From Brotaphodocola sp003480315 (GTDB lineage: Bacteria; Bacillota; Clostridia; Lachnospirales; Lachnospiraceae), in NCBI RefSeq assembly GCF_964246085.1, contig NZ_CAXTPD010000008.1: a stretch of 64,000 nt of DNA; one strand, written 5' to 3'. Shown here piece after piece: positions 14,793 through 24,433 of this stretch; position 1 is the first letter of the stretch; each line of letters opens with the position of its first letter. The translations under genes and the position numbers were made by a program. The notes beneath the pieces are model-generated. The model searched no databases. It was not told where the DNA came from and saw nothing but the letters and a program-made list of their open reading frames with translations.

Positions 14793-17777
14793 ATGCAAAG
14801 CGGGAAAGTCGCCTGTATTACGAGAGAACTAGAGGATCTGCTTATGATGGAAGAAGAAAGAGGCACATTTCCGAAGAATAGCGGAAGTGTAGCGGATTTG
14901 CTGGAAGAAATGGAAACAGCGGTGGCGAGAGTGGAGGCACAGCGGGAAAAAGAGGCTGGTCAGCAGCAGGAGCCGGAGCTGCAAAGGCGAGAGCCGAAGG
15001 AATCAGAACCGGAGAAGCCGGATTTACAAAGACGAGAGCCACAGGAACTAGAACCGGAGGAGCCGGATTCACAAAGACGAGAGCCACAGGAGCCAGAACC
15101 GGAGGAGCCGGATTCACAAGGACAAGAGCCACAGGAACCAGAACCGGAGGAGCCGGATTCACAAAGACGAGAGCCGCAGAACTCAGAACCGGAGACGGAA
15201 ACATCGGAACCGGCAAGGATGCGGAAAATAAAAACGCATTATGCTTCCCGGTCGGAAAAACGCGCAAAAAAGCGTCTGTGCAGGCAGGAGGATGAAGGCC
15301 TGCTTCACTCCGCGGATGCCCTGATCGCAGCATTTGTCATTCCGATGGTGATTATGCTGCTCATCTTTGTGCAGCGGGGCATTTTCCCGTTTGGAGAGGA
15401 AACCTTTCTGCGCACGGATATGTACCATCAGTATGCGCCGTTCTTTTCGGAGTTCCAGTATAAGCTGACCCACGGAGGCAGTCTGTTGTACAGCTGGGAT
15501 GTTGGTATGGGCGTGAACTTTTCAGCTTTATATGCCTATTACCTGGCAAGCCCATTTAACTGGCTTCTGATTTTGTGTCCGAAAGGACTGGTCATTGAGT
15601 TTATGACCTGCCAGATCGTATTCAAAATTGGTCTTAGCGGCCTGACCATGGCGTACTATTTGAGAAAGCACTGCCGTACCCGTGATTTCGGCGTTGCCTT
15701 TTTCGGTATTTTTTATGCTTTATCCGGTTATATGGCAGCCTACAGCTGGAACATCATGTGGCTGGACTGCATCATCCTGTTCCCGCTTATCGTGCTGGGA
15801 CTGGAGCATTTGGTAAAAGACGGAAAGGGAATGCTGTACTGCATTACCCTTGGATTGTCGATCCTTTCCAATTATTATATCTCCATCATGACCTGCATTT
15901 TTATGGTGCTGTATTTCATAGCCCTGCTGGTGCTGGATGAGGAGATGCACTGGGAGAAATTCATTGGCCGCGGCTTTCAGTTTGCTGTGTATTCTCTGCT
16001 GGCGGGAGGCCTGGCAGCGATGGTACTGCTTCCGGAAATTTTTGCCCTGCAGATGACGGCATCGGGTGATGTGAGTTTTCCGAAGACCTTTTCCCAGTAT
16101 TTCCCGATTTTTGACATGATCGCCCGTCACATCGGCAACGTTGAGACGGAAATAGGCCTGGATCACTGGACGAATGTGTACTGTGGCGTGGCTGTGCTGA
16201 TGTTCTTTATCCTGTATTTGCTGTGCAAACGGATTCCAGCGAAGGAAAAAGCGGTTTACTGTGTGATGCTGTTATTCTTTTTTGCAAGCTTTTCCTTCAA
16301 TATACTCAACTTTATCTGGCATGGCTTTCATTATCCGAACAGCCTGCCCTGCAGACAGTCCTACATCTATATTTTTCTGGTGCTGTTTGTCTGCTACCGG
16401 GCCTACATGAATCTGCGGGAAACGCCATGGAAGCATGTGACTGCGGCATTTGCCGGAGCGGTGGTCTTTGTGCTGCTGGCACAGAAGCTGGTAACGGAAG
16501 ATCATTTCCATTTTATTGTGTATTATGTGGCAATTCTGTTTCTGGCACTGTATCTGGGCGCGATTGCCCTTTATCAGAAGGGAGAACGCTATTATTTTCC
16601 GGCATTGTTTTATGCCTTGGCGGTCGTTTCGATTGAGGCTGCGGTTAATACTGCGGTGACCAGTGTGCCAACGACCAGCCGCACCGCTTATACCGAGGAT
16701 AATGAGGCTGTAGAACAGCTTGTGGATTCCGTTCAGCCGAACGACAGTTTCTTCCGTATGGAAAAAGTATCCAGAAAAACAAAAAATGACGGAGCGTGGA
16801 TGCATTTTCCGTCAGTTTCCCTGTTTTCTTCCACGGCCAATGCCGATTTGTCGGCGCTCTTTAAAAAGCTGGGCTGTGAAAGCTCTACCAACGCCTACAG
16901 CATCACAGGCGGTACACCGCTCATCGATGCCCTGTTTTCTGTGAAGTATGGTATTTATTCGGAAAAGCCGGAGGATACCACGCTGCGGACTGCAGTGGGA
17001 GAACAGGACGGCATCTGGCTGTACCAGAACAATTACACCCTGCCTGTGGGCTTTTATGTGGATTCTGATTTTGAATCCCGCTGGAATCTGGAGACCGGCA
17101 ATCCGGCCGATGTGCAGAACAGCCTGTCCGATGTCCTTGGGGCAGAGCAGGTGCTGGAGCTGGTCATGGACACTGGAACAGAAGGCAGGGATCTGACCTT
17201 TACCCCGAAAACTGGGGGTGAGTATTATGCCTATGTTGGAAATAAAAAGATTGAAAAAGTCACAGCTACAACCTGGAAGGGAACAAAGACCTTTACCAAC
17301 GTGGACCGGGGATATCTGCTGGAGCTTGGTTACTGTGCGGCCGGAGAGATGGTAACACTGACGGCAGAGGACAGCAACGAAGAAATGTGGGCAGATGTGT
17401 ACCGTTTTTCAGAGAATGGCCTCGGCTCTGTAGCTGCGAAATTATCCGCGCATCCATGGAAGCTGACGAGCTGGACCGACACCTCTCTGGAGGGAAGTAT
17501 TTCCTGCGATCAGGAGGGCTGGCTGTTTACGACTATCCCGTACGATACAGGGTGGAAGGTTCTTGTAGACGGAAAAGAACAGGAAACGGAAAAAATTCTG
17601 GATTCCTTTGTGAGTATCAGGCTTACACCGGGACCTCACACAGTGGCTATGAAATATACGCCGAACGGACTGATCCCGGGTGCTGTTGTTTCGGCGGTCA
17701 GTGCCGTGTGTCTGGCTCTGATTGCGGCAGGCGGATATTTCCTCCGCCGTTACCGGGACGAGACGGATGAAAGGTAA
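14793..17777 (+). CDS. YfhO family polytopic membrane protein with repeat-rich N-terminus
   Basis: A 994-residue membrane protein of the YfhO family; some members assist glycosylation of lipoteichoic acid. The cytoplasmic N-terminal ~175 residues are charged and contain four tandem 15-residue units (about residues 66-125) like REPQEPEPEEPDSQR, then a basic stretch (RSEKRAKKRLCRQ). About a dozen hydrophobic helices follow, with the family core EETFLRTDMYHQYAPFFSEF and YAYYLASPFNWL. A large extracytoplasmic domain occupies about 630-960, and a last helix precedes a basic end. The start has AAGGAG 8 nt upstream. The repeat block is unusual for the family. The precise glycan role is inferred. Confidence 0.85.
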   Translation: MQSGKVACITRELEDLLMMEEERGTFPKNSGSVADLLEEMETAVARVEAQREKEAGQQQEPELQRREPKESEPEKPDLQRREPQELEPEEPDSQRREPQEPEPEEPDSQGQEPQEPEPEEPDSQRREPQNSEPETETSEPARMRKIKTHYASRSEKRAKKRLCRQEDEGLLHSADALIAAFVIPMVIMLLIFVQRGIFPFGEETFLRTDMYHQYAPFFSEFQYKLTHGGSLLYSWDVGMGVNFSALYAYYLASPFNWLLILCPKGLVIEFMTCQIVFKIGLSGLTMAYYLRKHCRTRDFGVAFFGIFYALSGYMAAYSWNIMWLDCIILFPLIVLGLEHLVKDGKGMLYCITLGLSILSNYYISIMTCIFMVLYFIALLVLDEEMHWEKFIGRGFQFAVYSLLAGGLAAMVLLPEIFALQMTASGDVSFPKTFSQYFPIFDMIARHIGNVETEIGLDHWTNVYCGVAVLMFFILYLLCKRIPAKEKAVYCVMLLFFFASFSFNILNFIWHGFHYPNSLPCRQSYIYIFLVLFVCYRAYMNLRETPWKHVTAAFAGAVVFVLLAQKLVTEDHFHFIVYYVAILFLALYLGAIALYQKGERYYFPALFYALAVVSIEAAVNTAVTSVPTTSRTAYTEDNEAVEQLVDSVQPNDSFFRMEKVSRKTKNDGAWMHFPSVSLFSSTANADLSALFKKLGCESSTNAYSITGGTPLIDALFSVKYGIYSEKPEDTTLRTAVGEQDGIWLYQNNYTLPVGFYVDSDFESRWNLETGNPADVQNSLSDVLGAEQVLELVMDTGTEGRDLTFTPKTGGEYYAYVGNKKIEKVTATTWKGTKTFTNVDRGYLLELGYCAAGEMVTLTAEDSNEEMWADVYRFSENGLGSVAAKLSAHPWKLTSWTDTSLEGSISCDQEGWLFTTIPYDTGWKVLVDGKEQETEKILDSFVSIRLTPGPHTVAMKYTPNGLIPGAVVSAVSAVCLALIAAGGYFLRRYRDETDER
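14988..15200 (+). repeat. in-frame 45-bp tandem repeat in the yfhO-like gene
   Basis: Four consecutive 45-bp units begin at 14988, 15033, 15078 and 15123, with a partial fifth from 15168. Each encodes a Pro/Glu-rich 15-mer. Units 2-4 are nearly identical, suggesting recent slippage and copy-number variation. Confidence 0.9.
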
Positions 17778-17835
17778 CCTGCAGCACACTGTGCTGTAAA
17801 ATATGATAGAAATACAAGAAGAGGAGACTAACATT

Positions 17836-19209
17836 ATGAAATTATGGGGCGGACGCTTCACAAAAGAGGAAAATCAGCTGGTACACAATTTTAACGAGTC
17901 ATTGTCTTTTGATCAGAAGTTTTATCATCAGGATATCCAGGGCAGCATTGCCCATGTGACGATGCTGGCCAAGCAGGGTATTGTTTCTGAAGAAGACCGG
18001 AAGGCCATCATTGACGGACTGAACAGCATTCTGGCTGATATTGAGTCTGGAAAACTGGTATTTACCAAAGAACACGAGGATATCCATTCCTTCGTGGAGG
18101 CAAACCTGATCGAGCGCATCGGCGATGCCGGCAAGCGTCTTCATACCGGCCGCAGCAGAAATGACCAGGTTGCTCTGGATATGAAGCTTTACTGCCGCGA
18201 TGAGATCGATGAGATTGATGTTCTGGTAAAGAATCTGTTAGAAGAGCTGTTAAAGATCATGGAAGCCAACATCGACACCTACATGCCGGGCTTTACCCAT
18301 CTGCAGAAGGCACAGCCGGTTACCCTGGCTCACCATATGGGCGCTTATTTTGAGATGTTCTCCCGCGACAGAAGCCGCCTGCATGACATCCGTAAACGCA
18401 TGAACTATTGCCCGCTGGGCTCTGGCGCCCTGGCTGGCACCACCTATCCGCTTGACCGCGCATATACCGCAGAGCTGCTTGGCTTTGACGGACCGACCTT
18501 AAACAGCATGGATTCCGTATCCGACCGCGATTACGTCATCGAGCTGTTATCTGCCCTGTCCACCATTGCCATGCATTTAAGCCGTTTCTCTGAGGAAATC
18601 ATCATCTGGAACAGCAACGAGTACCGTTTTGTAGAGATCGATGACGCTTACAGCACCGGAAGCAGCATCATGCCGCAGAAGAAGAATCCGGATATCGCCG
18701 AGCTGGTACGCGGCAAGACCGGACGTGTCTACGGAGCTCTGGTATCGATCCTCACCACCATGAAAGGAATCCCGTTAGCATACGATAAGGACATGCAGGA
18801 AGATAAGGAGCTGACCTTTGACGCCATCGATACCGTGAAAGGCTGCCTGGCTCTGTTTACCGGCATGATCTCCACCATGACATTTAATAAAGAAGTCATG
18901 GAGGCAAGCGCAAAGAACGGATTCACCAACGCGACCGATGCCGCTGACTATCTGGTAAATCACGGCGTACCGTTCCGTGATGCCCACGGCATTGTAGGCC
19001 AGCTGGTGCTGTTCTGCATCGACAAGGGCATTGCACTGGATGACATGACTCTGGATGAGTTTAAGGCCATCAGCCCGGTATTTGAGGAGGATGTGTACGA
19101 GGCCATCAGCATGAAGACCTGTGTGGAGAAGAGAACCACCATTGGCGCTCCAGGACAGGAGGCTATGAAGAAGGTCATTGCGATTTACAAAGAGCAGCTG
19201 GAGAAATAA
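17836..19209 (+). CDS. argH: argininosuccinate lyase
   Basis: Last enzyme of arginine biosynthesis, splitting argininosuccinate to arginine and fumarate. 457 residues, normal length. The N-terminus MKLWGGRF is diagnostic; the substrate loop GRSRNDQVALDMKL and the fumarase-superfamily signature GSSIMPQKKNPD with catalytic Ser are present, as is HTGRS. ATG 17836 follows GAGGAG; an 11-residue upstream extension is not family-like. No argG is adjacent. A strong terminator follows. Confidence 0.96.
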   Translation: MKLWGGRFTKEENQLVHNFNESLSFDQKFYHQDIQGSIAHVTMLAKQGIVSEEDRKAIIDGLNSILADIESGKLVFTKEHEDIHSFVEANLIERIGDAGKRLHTGRSRNDQVALDMKLYCRDEIDEIDVLVKNLLEELLKIMEANIDTYMPGFTHLQKAQPVTLAHHMGAYFEMFSRDRSRLHDIRKRMNYCPLGSGALAGTTYPLDRAYTAELLGFDGPTLNSMDSVSDRDYVIELLSALSTIAMHLSRFSEEIIIWNSNEYRFVEIDDAYSTGSSIMPQKKNPDIAELVRGKTGRVYGALVSILTTMKGIPLAYDKDMQEDKELTFDAIDTVKGCLALFTGMISTMTFNKEVMEASAKNGFTNATDAADYLVNHGVPFRDAHGIVGQLVLFCIDKGIALDDMTLDEFKAISPVFEEDVYEAISMKTCVEKRTTIGAPGQEAMKKVIAIYKEQLEK

Positions 19210-19224
19210 GAATAGAAAATTGTG

Positions 19225-19260
19225 CCCCCGGAGAATCTGATTGATCTCCGGGGGTTTTTT
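19225..19260 (+). terminator. intrinsic terminator after argH
   Basis: CCCCCGGAGA (19225-19234) pairs with TCTCCGGGGG (19245-19254) and is followed by six Ts. Confidence 0.92.
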
Positions 19261-19346
19261 TATATGATAGGAAATTGCGTCCTAACATACAAAAACGCTC
19301 CGCGAGGATGCGCACTCGGCGCATTCTTTTTCTATAAGAAGAATTG

Positions 19347-20285
19347 TTATCGGGAATGTCCGGTCTGGGCGTATTCCGCCAGTTTCTTTCGCAGAACGCT
19401 GTCCTGGGGAGATAAAAACTGCCGCTGTTTTTCAAAGAGGACATCATCCGGATTCAGGGATGCCCGGTATTCTGCCGGTGTGCGCTGTAGGGTGGAGCGA
19501 AAGCGTGTGGTCAGAGTTTTTAAGTCTGGAAAACCATTCTTCAGCGCAATATCCGTCAGGTTTTCCCGAGTATAGGTCAGATCGTTTAAGGCGTGCTGGA
19601 AGCGCACTCTTGTCAGATATTCGTGAAAATTGATTCCTACCATCTGCTTAAATAAGGTAGAAATGTAGGTGCGGTTGTACTGGGCATAGTCGGCCAGGTC
19701 CTCCAGTGCCAGTTTTTCCGCATAGTGTTCTTCTACATAGGTGAGAAGCAGCCGCATAGAGGCCCGGCGTTTGTCATTCTCGGAGATCAGATTAAATTGT
19801 TGGGGATCAAACTCCGTGAACAGCGTGATCAGGAGCAGCTCCAGATTTGCTTTGGCATTTAGCTGGGCATAGGCTCCTCCGAATTCCAGAGCATTCCAGA
19901 TCTGGCTCACATAGAAACGGATTCGGCAGAAGCGCTCCTCATAGCGACTGTTTTCATTTGAACGGCAGGATGGAAACTGATAGATATAGCCCTTTTTGGC
20001 CAGAAATTTCAGTGTGCCCGAAGGGAAGTGCAGGACCATGGCCCGGGTTTCCGGCTGCTGGCGCATGGAAGCGTGCCCGTTTCCTGGTGCGGTGAGGATC
20101 AGATCATCTTCCAGCAGGATATGTGTTTCCGTGCCGCAGCAGTATTCCTGACTGCCCTGGAGAACAATGCTCAGCTCGTATACATCCGGGTGCCAGTGAT
20201 AACGGTAATTCATGATGTTATGTGCAAAGCAGCGCAGATGGATATTTTCGCGCGGCAGATTCATTTCATAGTTGGTTTCCACCAT
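19347..20285 (-). CDS. AraC family transcriptional regulator
   Basis: A 312-residue soluble regulator: an N-terminal cupin-like ligand domain (HWHPDVYELSIVLQGSQEY, then a C-terminal part of the barrel) and two helix-turn-helix motifs at about 185-285 (LALEDLADYAQYNRTYISTLFK and NLTDIALKNGFPDLKTLTTRF). It ends in a ~35-residue extension. GGAG precedes the ATG at 20285. It is divergent from the permease/dehydratase cluster starting at 20695 and is the obvious candidate regulator of that cluster. Confidence 0.87.
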   Translation of the reverse strand: MVETNYEMNLPRENIHLRCFAHNIMNYRYHWHPDVYELSIVLQGSQEYCCGTETHILLEDDLILTAPGNGHASMRQQPETRAMVLHFPSGTLKFLAKKGYIYQFPSCRSNENSRYEERFCRIRFYVSQIWNALEFGGAYAQLNAKANLELLLITLFTEFDPQQFNLISENDKRRASMRLLLTYVEEHYAEKLALEDLADYAQYNRTYISTLFKQMVGINFHEYLTRVRFQHALNDLTYTRENLTDIALKNGFPDLKTLTTRFRSTLQRTPAEYRASLNPDDVLFEKQRQFLSPQDSVLRKKLAEYAQTGHSR

Positions 20286-20694
20286 CTTTTGTCTCCTTCA
20301 AAATCCAAATATTTCCCCTGTCACAAAATTTAGACGCACGAAACAGCATGACAGGCGCACTGGTTTCAGAATAGCGGACAAAGCCGCATCTGTCAAGGAT
20401 TGTTTTCATGTAAATACAAACTGAAAGAATGAAAAACTGGCAGAACGCACAAGACCAGAATGAGAAAAACGACAATATGCACAAGGAAAATATTTGGGTT
20501 TTTATTGGATGGAAAAGAGATCGGACTCCGGGATCGGGGAAGCGCAGGTGGAAGCTGGCCGGGAAAAGCTGTGAATAATTACAACGACAAAAATCCTTCC
20601 GTCTGTTAGGATAAGGACATCAAGCCCAGGCCCGGGCAGCTGAGAGCTTATGGAGTTTCAAGACTATGATGTTTAATATGGAAGGGAAAAGAAT
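20286..20694. other. divergent intergenic region, AraC regulator / SLC13 permease
   Basis: 409 bp without a convincing gene. It must carry both promoters. Two similar sites (around CAGAACGCACAAGAC and CAATATGCACAAGG, 20440-20487) could be direct repeats for the AraC regulator, but the match is loose. No clear sigma-A pair was found. Confidence 0.3.
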
Positions 20695-21990
20695 ATGAAC
20701 ACTCAAATGATGATCTGCATGGTGATCTTTGCGGCAACCCTCATCAGCTATATGCTGAACAAGATTCCGATGTGGCTGACGGCGATGATTTCTCTGACGG
20801 CACTTTACTTCACTGGCTGCATTGACGCAAACGGCGCGATGGCGGGATTTTCCAATGTAAATACGATTCTGATGGCAACGATGTTTATTGTGGCAGCAGG
20901 ATTTCGCCGGACTTCTCTGGTGGATGGAATGTGCGGCGCCATTATGAAGCTGACAAGAGGAAGCTTTCTGACCGCGTATTTTGGCTATATTCTCATTGCT
21001 GTACTGTTGACAAACTTCATCGCAAGCCCGATGGTTGTTTACGCGATCGTAAGTCCGCTGCTGGCAGCATTCTGTGATAAAACAGAGCACAGCCGTACCC
21101 AGTATATGTTCCCGGTTATGGTAGTCTGTGTGGCATGCTGCGGAATCCTGCCGCTGTCTACCGCGATTCAACAGGCTGGACAGTTTACCGGATTCATGGA
21201 GTCTTATGGATTTACAGATGTAAGCTTTCGTGCGATTGATTTTACTATTGGAACCTGGCCAATCCTTGTCATTGTACCGCTCTGGGCGCTGTTTATCGGA
21301 CCGAAATTTACGCCGAAGACCCCGGTGGTGCCGATTGAAGCCCTGGAGGGCAGAAAGTCCGGAAAGCAGGAGCAGAAACTCAGCCCGTTTGTGGATAAGG
21401 CTGGTATCGTGATTTTCTTTGGCACCATTTTATGCCTGATTTTTTCCAGTCAGCTCCATCTTACGACCTGGTCTGTTGCATTGACCGGAAGCCTTCTCAT
21501 GGTTCTGTTCGGTGTGGTGGATCAGAAATCGGCACTGCGTGATATTCCTTGGGATATGCTGATGCTGTTTGTAGGAGCACTGGCACTTGGAACTGCTTTG
21601 ACGAACACCGGGGCTGGCGATATGATTGGAAATGCACTGGCATCTGCAGTAGGCGGAACACATAATAATTATGTACTTGGAGCACTGTTCTTTCTGATTC
21701 CGTTCAGCATGACACAGTTTATGCTGAACCGTTCTGTTACGGCGGTGTTTGTGCCGATTTGCCTTCTGACCTGTTCTGCATTAGGTGCCAACCCAATCGG
21801 ACTGGTGCTGCTGGTCAATGCCGGTTCCCTGACTGCATTCCTGACTCCGATGGCAACTCCGGCTGTACCGATGTGCATGGCAGACGGCGGCTATGATTTA
21901 CGGGCAATCATTAAGAGTGGGGCGCTGATCACGCTGATCCTGCCATTTGTTTATATCTTTTATACCATGACGGTATTCCCGGCATTCTAA
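20695..21990 (+). CDS. SLC13 family (DASS-like) permease
   Basis: A 431-residue secondary transporter with about 11-12 membrane helices in the divalent-anion/citrate superfamily, expected to move organic anions with Na+ or H+. Typical segments are MAGFSNVNTILMATMFIVAAG, LLTNFIASPMVVYAIVSPLL (hairpin with Asn) and, in the second half, NRSVTAVFVPICLL with LVNAGSLTAFLTPMATPAV. Gene order permease-(hydrolase)-dehydratase suggests a sugar acid such as an aldonate as substrate; this is inference. A GGAAGGGA-type site precedes the ATG. Confidence 0.85.
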   Translation: MNTQMMICMVIFAATLISYMLNKIPMWLTAMISLTALYFTGCIDANGAMAGFSNVNTILMATMFIVAAGFRRTSLVDGMCGAIMKLTRGSFLTAYFGYILIAVLLTNFIASPMVVYAIVSPLLAAFCDKTEHSRTQYMFPVMVVCVACCGILPLSTAIQQAGQFTGFMESYGFTDVSFRAIDFTIGTWPILVIVPLWALFIGPKFTPKTPVVPIEALEGRKSGKQEQKLSPFVDKAGIVIFFGTILCLIFSSQLHLTTWSVALTGSLLMVLFGVVDQKSALRDIPWDMLMLFVGALALGTALTNTGAGDMIGNALASAVGGTHNNYVLGALFFLIPFSMTQFMLNRSVTAVFVPICLLTCSALGANPIGLVLLVNAGSLTAFLTPMATPAVPMCMADGGYDLRAIIKSGALITLILPFVYIFYTMTVFPAF

Positions 21991-22008
21991 AGGAAAGAAG
22001 ACGAAAAG

Positions 22009-22452
22009 ATGGGTATGACACAGGAAGAAAAAATTGCGGTTGCGGATATGGTGCGAAGCCACGACCGGTTTGGTCCGGTCAGTCCGGAAGAACTGGCGGC
22101 GCTGCCAGGAAAGGAACAGGAACTCTGGATTCAGACGAAAAATGGAAAGCGTGTGCATGTTTTTGAAGAACGTCCGGGGCATCTGCCAGAGCCGGCGGAT
22201 TCACTGTGCTCACCTGCATTTGCTGAAGACCAGGCGTTGGCGGCCTTTCCGGACTGCCTGATCTTGTCAGCCGGAGAAGACAGCCTGCGGGAAGATACAG
22301 AGGCCTTTGGAATGCGTCTGGCAAAAGCAGGCGTCTGCGTGACCATACAGCGGATTCCAGAGGCTATACATGGATTTACGACCAACCGGACCCATGGCTG
22401 GTCGCGGGCACTGGAGTGTCAGTACCAGTTCTTTCAGGAACATTTGCGATAA
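22009..22452 (+). pseudogene. alpha/beta hydrolase (esterase family) with core deleted
   Basis: 147 codons, about half the normal size of an Abhydrolase_3 esterase. The first ~60 residues resemble the family's cap/N-terminal strand region (IQTKNGKRVHVFEERPGHLP). The last ~75 match the C-terminal end, including the catalytic Asp (LILSAGEDSLREDTEAF) and His (EAIHGFTTN). The HGGG oxyanion loop and the GxSxG nucleophile, which should lie between, are absent. The fusion is in frame with no stop, so a protein could be made but it should lack esterase activity. It sits between the permease and dehydratase genes. Confidence 0.7.
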
Positions 22453-22473
22453 CACGATATAAGGAGTGGGAAA

Positions 22474-23619
22474 ATGAAGATTACAGACGTGAAACTGCGT
22501 TTTGCAAAGCATTACCTGTTTGTACAGATTTATACCGATGCCGGGATCACCGGTCTTGGTGAGGCTGGAAACTGGGGGTATCTCCAGGCTACGGCAGCAG
22601 CCATTGAAAAATTTGCGGATTATTTAATTGGAAAGGATCCGTTCCGTATTGAAGACTTTAACCAGAACTTCCTGCGTTCCGTGTATTTTCGCGGTTCCGT
22701 GATCATGAGCGCTATTTCAGCGCTTGACATTGCCCTCTGGGATATCAAGGGCAAGGCCCTGGGCGTTCCAGTCTATGAGCTTCTCGGAGGAAAGACCCGG
22801 GATAAGGTTCGCGTGTATGCTTCCGTGATGCATCTGACCGAGGATAAGGAGGAACTGGCAAAACAGTACCAGCAGCTGCAGCAGATGGGCTTTACCGCCG
22901 CAAAAATTTTCTGCAATGGCCCGGTCAGCGCACCGGATGGCAAGGGCGAATTCTTCTCCAGCCGCATTGAGCGGGAGGTGGAGAAGGTGCGTGTCTGCCG
23001 GGAAGCAGTCGGAAATGACTTTGACTTTGTTCTGGAGGTACACCGCGGCATGACGCTGCCGGAGGCTGTGGCCTTTGGGCGTGCAGTGGAGCCGTACCGC
23101 CCGATGATCCTGGAAGATCCGGTTCCGCCGGACAATGTGAATACCATGGTTGAGGTGGCTTCCAAGGTCGGTGTGCCGATCGCAACAGGAGAGAGAGCCA
23201 TTGACCTTCGTGAGTTTGAGGTGCTGATGGCCCGCCACGCCTGCCAGTATGTCCGTCCAGACGTCTGCGCAGTAGGCGGTATTACCACCAGCAAGAAAAT
23301 CTGCGCTCTGGCAGAGGCTCATGATGTGCTGGTAATCCCCCACAACCCGCTGGGACCGGTATCGACTGCGGCCTGCCTGCAGATCTGCGCATCCATCCCG
23401 AACCTTGGCATTCAGGAACTTCCGGGCTTCTGCTTAAACGGCGCGGAGGATAAGATGGTGAAAGAGCCGCTGCGTTTTGAAAACGGCTGCATGATGATCC
23501 CGGAGGCACCGGGTATCGGTATTGAGCTGGCAGATGACGCGGAAGAGCTGTATCCGGCCAACGAGCGCGGAAGCAACGCGGCTCGCCGGGCCTTTGACGG
23601 ATCTGTAAAAGACTGGTAA
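22474..23619 (+). CDS. mandelate racemase/muconate lactonizing (enolase superfamily) dehydratase, DgoD-like
   Basis: A 381-residue sugar-acid dehydratase of the enolase superfamily, closest in style to D-galactonate dehydratase. The capping domain is N-terminal (TDAGITGLGEAGNWGYLQ), then a TIM barrel with SALDIALWDIKGKALGVPVYELLGG. Metal-site strands are visible in LEVHRGMT (Glu where many members have Asp), LEDPVPP and ATGERAID, and the general acid His lies in VIPHNPLGPVS. The product would be a 2-keto-3-deoxy acid; a KDG kinase gene lies far away at 62063. The exact substrate is not established. Confidence 0.87.
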   Translation: MKITDVKLRFAKHYLFVQIYTDAGITGLGEAGNWGYLQATAAAIEKFADYLIGKDPFRIEDFNQNFLRSVYFRGSVIMSAISALDIALWDIKGKALGVPVYELLGGKTRDKVRVYASVMHLTEDKEELAKQYQQLQQMGFTAAKIFCNGPVSAPDGKGEFFSSRIEREVEKVRVCREAVGNDFDFVLEVHRGMTLPEAVAFGRAVEPYRPMILEDPVPPDNVNTMVEVASKVGVPIATGERAIDLREFEVLMARHACQYVRPDVCAVGGITTSKKICALAEAHDVLVIPHNPLGPVSTAACLQICASIPNLGIQELPGFCLNGAEDKMVKEPLRFENGCMMIPEAPGIGIELADDAEELYPANERGSNAARRAFDGSVKDW

Positions 23620-23630
23620 TAAATATAAAA

Positions 23631-23680
23631 AAAAGGAGTTTCGCAGAGGATGTGTAAGCATCTGCGAAACTCCTTTTTTT
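23631..23680. terminator. bidirectional terminator after the dehydratase gene
   Basis: A 17-bp perfect inverted repeat (23631-23647 / 23661-23677) with A-run and T-run flanks lies between convergent genes. Confidence 0.9.
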
Positions 23681-23686
23681 TACTAT

Positions 23687-24433
23687 TTATCCCAATACCA
23701 GGAATACTTCCTGAGTCTGCTTTCCATGCTGGCGGGTCTGTGCGTGGGTATCAAAGAAAATATCCACGTGGTTGCCCTTGACACCGCCGCCGCGGTCCTC
23801 TGCGGTGTAGATGACACCGCCGATCATGACCTTGCTTCCGTAAGGAATGACGCGCGGGTCCACGGCAATGGTGCGTCCGGAGGTTGCGATGGTGCCGGTG
23901 CTGGTGTGGCGGCCCCAGCCCTCGGAGCACTGTCTGCATGGACAGTAGCCGGTGGTGCGGAAGAAGCCGAGGGATTTTAAACCGGTATGTTCGTGGTTTT
24001 CCTCAGCAGAAATGTTTTCAGCAGCAGTCTGGGAAGATTCTCCCTTTACATAGGTTTTCGGATTGGAAAGCGCTTTGCCGTCTACCGTGCCTTCTACAAC
24101 ATAAGTGCCGTCTGCCAGCGCGTCCCAGTTTATGCTGATGCGGAAACCGTGATTCCCATTGCCGATTCCGTTTTCTTTCAGATCAGAACGGTAGGTGACT
24201 GCGGTCTGGTGATAGCTTTTAACCTGCTCACCGGTTTCTTTATTGGTAATGGTTACGCTGACCGGAACGCCGGTGTTCGGCATGGAGGAATCCCACGCCC
24301 AGCCGACAATGGTATTGCCCTCGAATGCATCAAAGGAGCCATCCGGGGCTGCTGCCAGAGCAGTAAAGGCACCTCCGATCAGGAACATGGCTGAGATCAG
24401 TAAGGTGACAAACATTCTTTTGGTTTTTAACAT
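23687..24433 (-). CDS. secreted 3D-domain protein
   Basis: A 248-residue exported protein. The signal peptide is MLKTKRMFVTLLISAMFLIGG through about residue 28 (ALA-A). A beta-rich domain of about 85 residues follows, resembling bacterial Ig-like/CBM-type repeats (GSFDAFEGNTIVGWAWDSSMPN). The C-terminal 3D domain has its conserved Asps in RTIAVDPRVIPYGSKVMIGG, AEDRGGGVKGNHVDIFF. 3D domains resemble the MltA lytic transglycosylase core, so cell-wall cleavage is likely. A CPCRQCSEGW segment adds a cysteine cluster before the 3D domain. ATG 24433 has AAAGGA 9 nt upstream. Confidence 0.83.
   Translation of the reverse strand: MLKTKRMFVTLLISAMFLIGGAFTALAAAPDGSFDAFEGNTIVGWAWDSSMPNTGVPVSVTITNKETGEQVKSYHQTAVTYRSDLKENGIGNGNHGFRISINWDALADGTYVVEGTVDGKALSNPKTYVKGESSQTAAENISAEENHEHTGLKSLGFFRTTGYCPCRQCSEGWGRHTSTGTIATSGRTIAVDPRVIPYGSKVMIGGVIYTAEDRGGGVKGNHVDIFFDTHAQTRQHGKQTQEVFLVLG

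Noticed and set aside
14988..15200. Regular repeats resembling a CRISPR array
   Set aside because: Units are contiguous 45-bp coding repeats without spacers, in frame within the YfhO-like gene.
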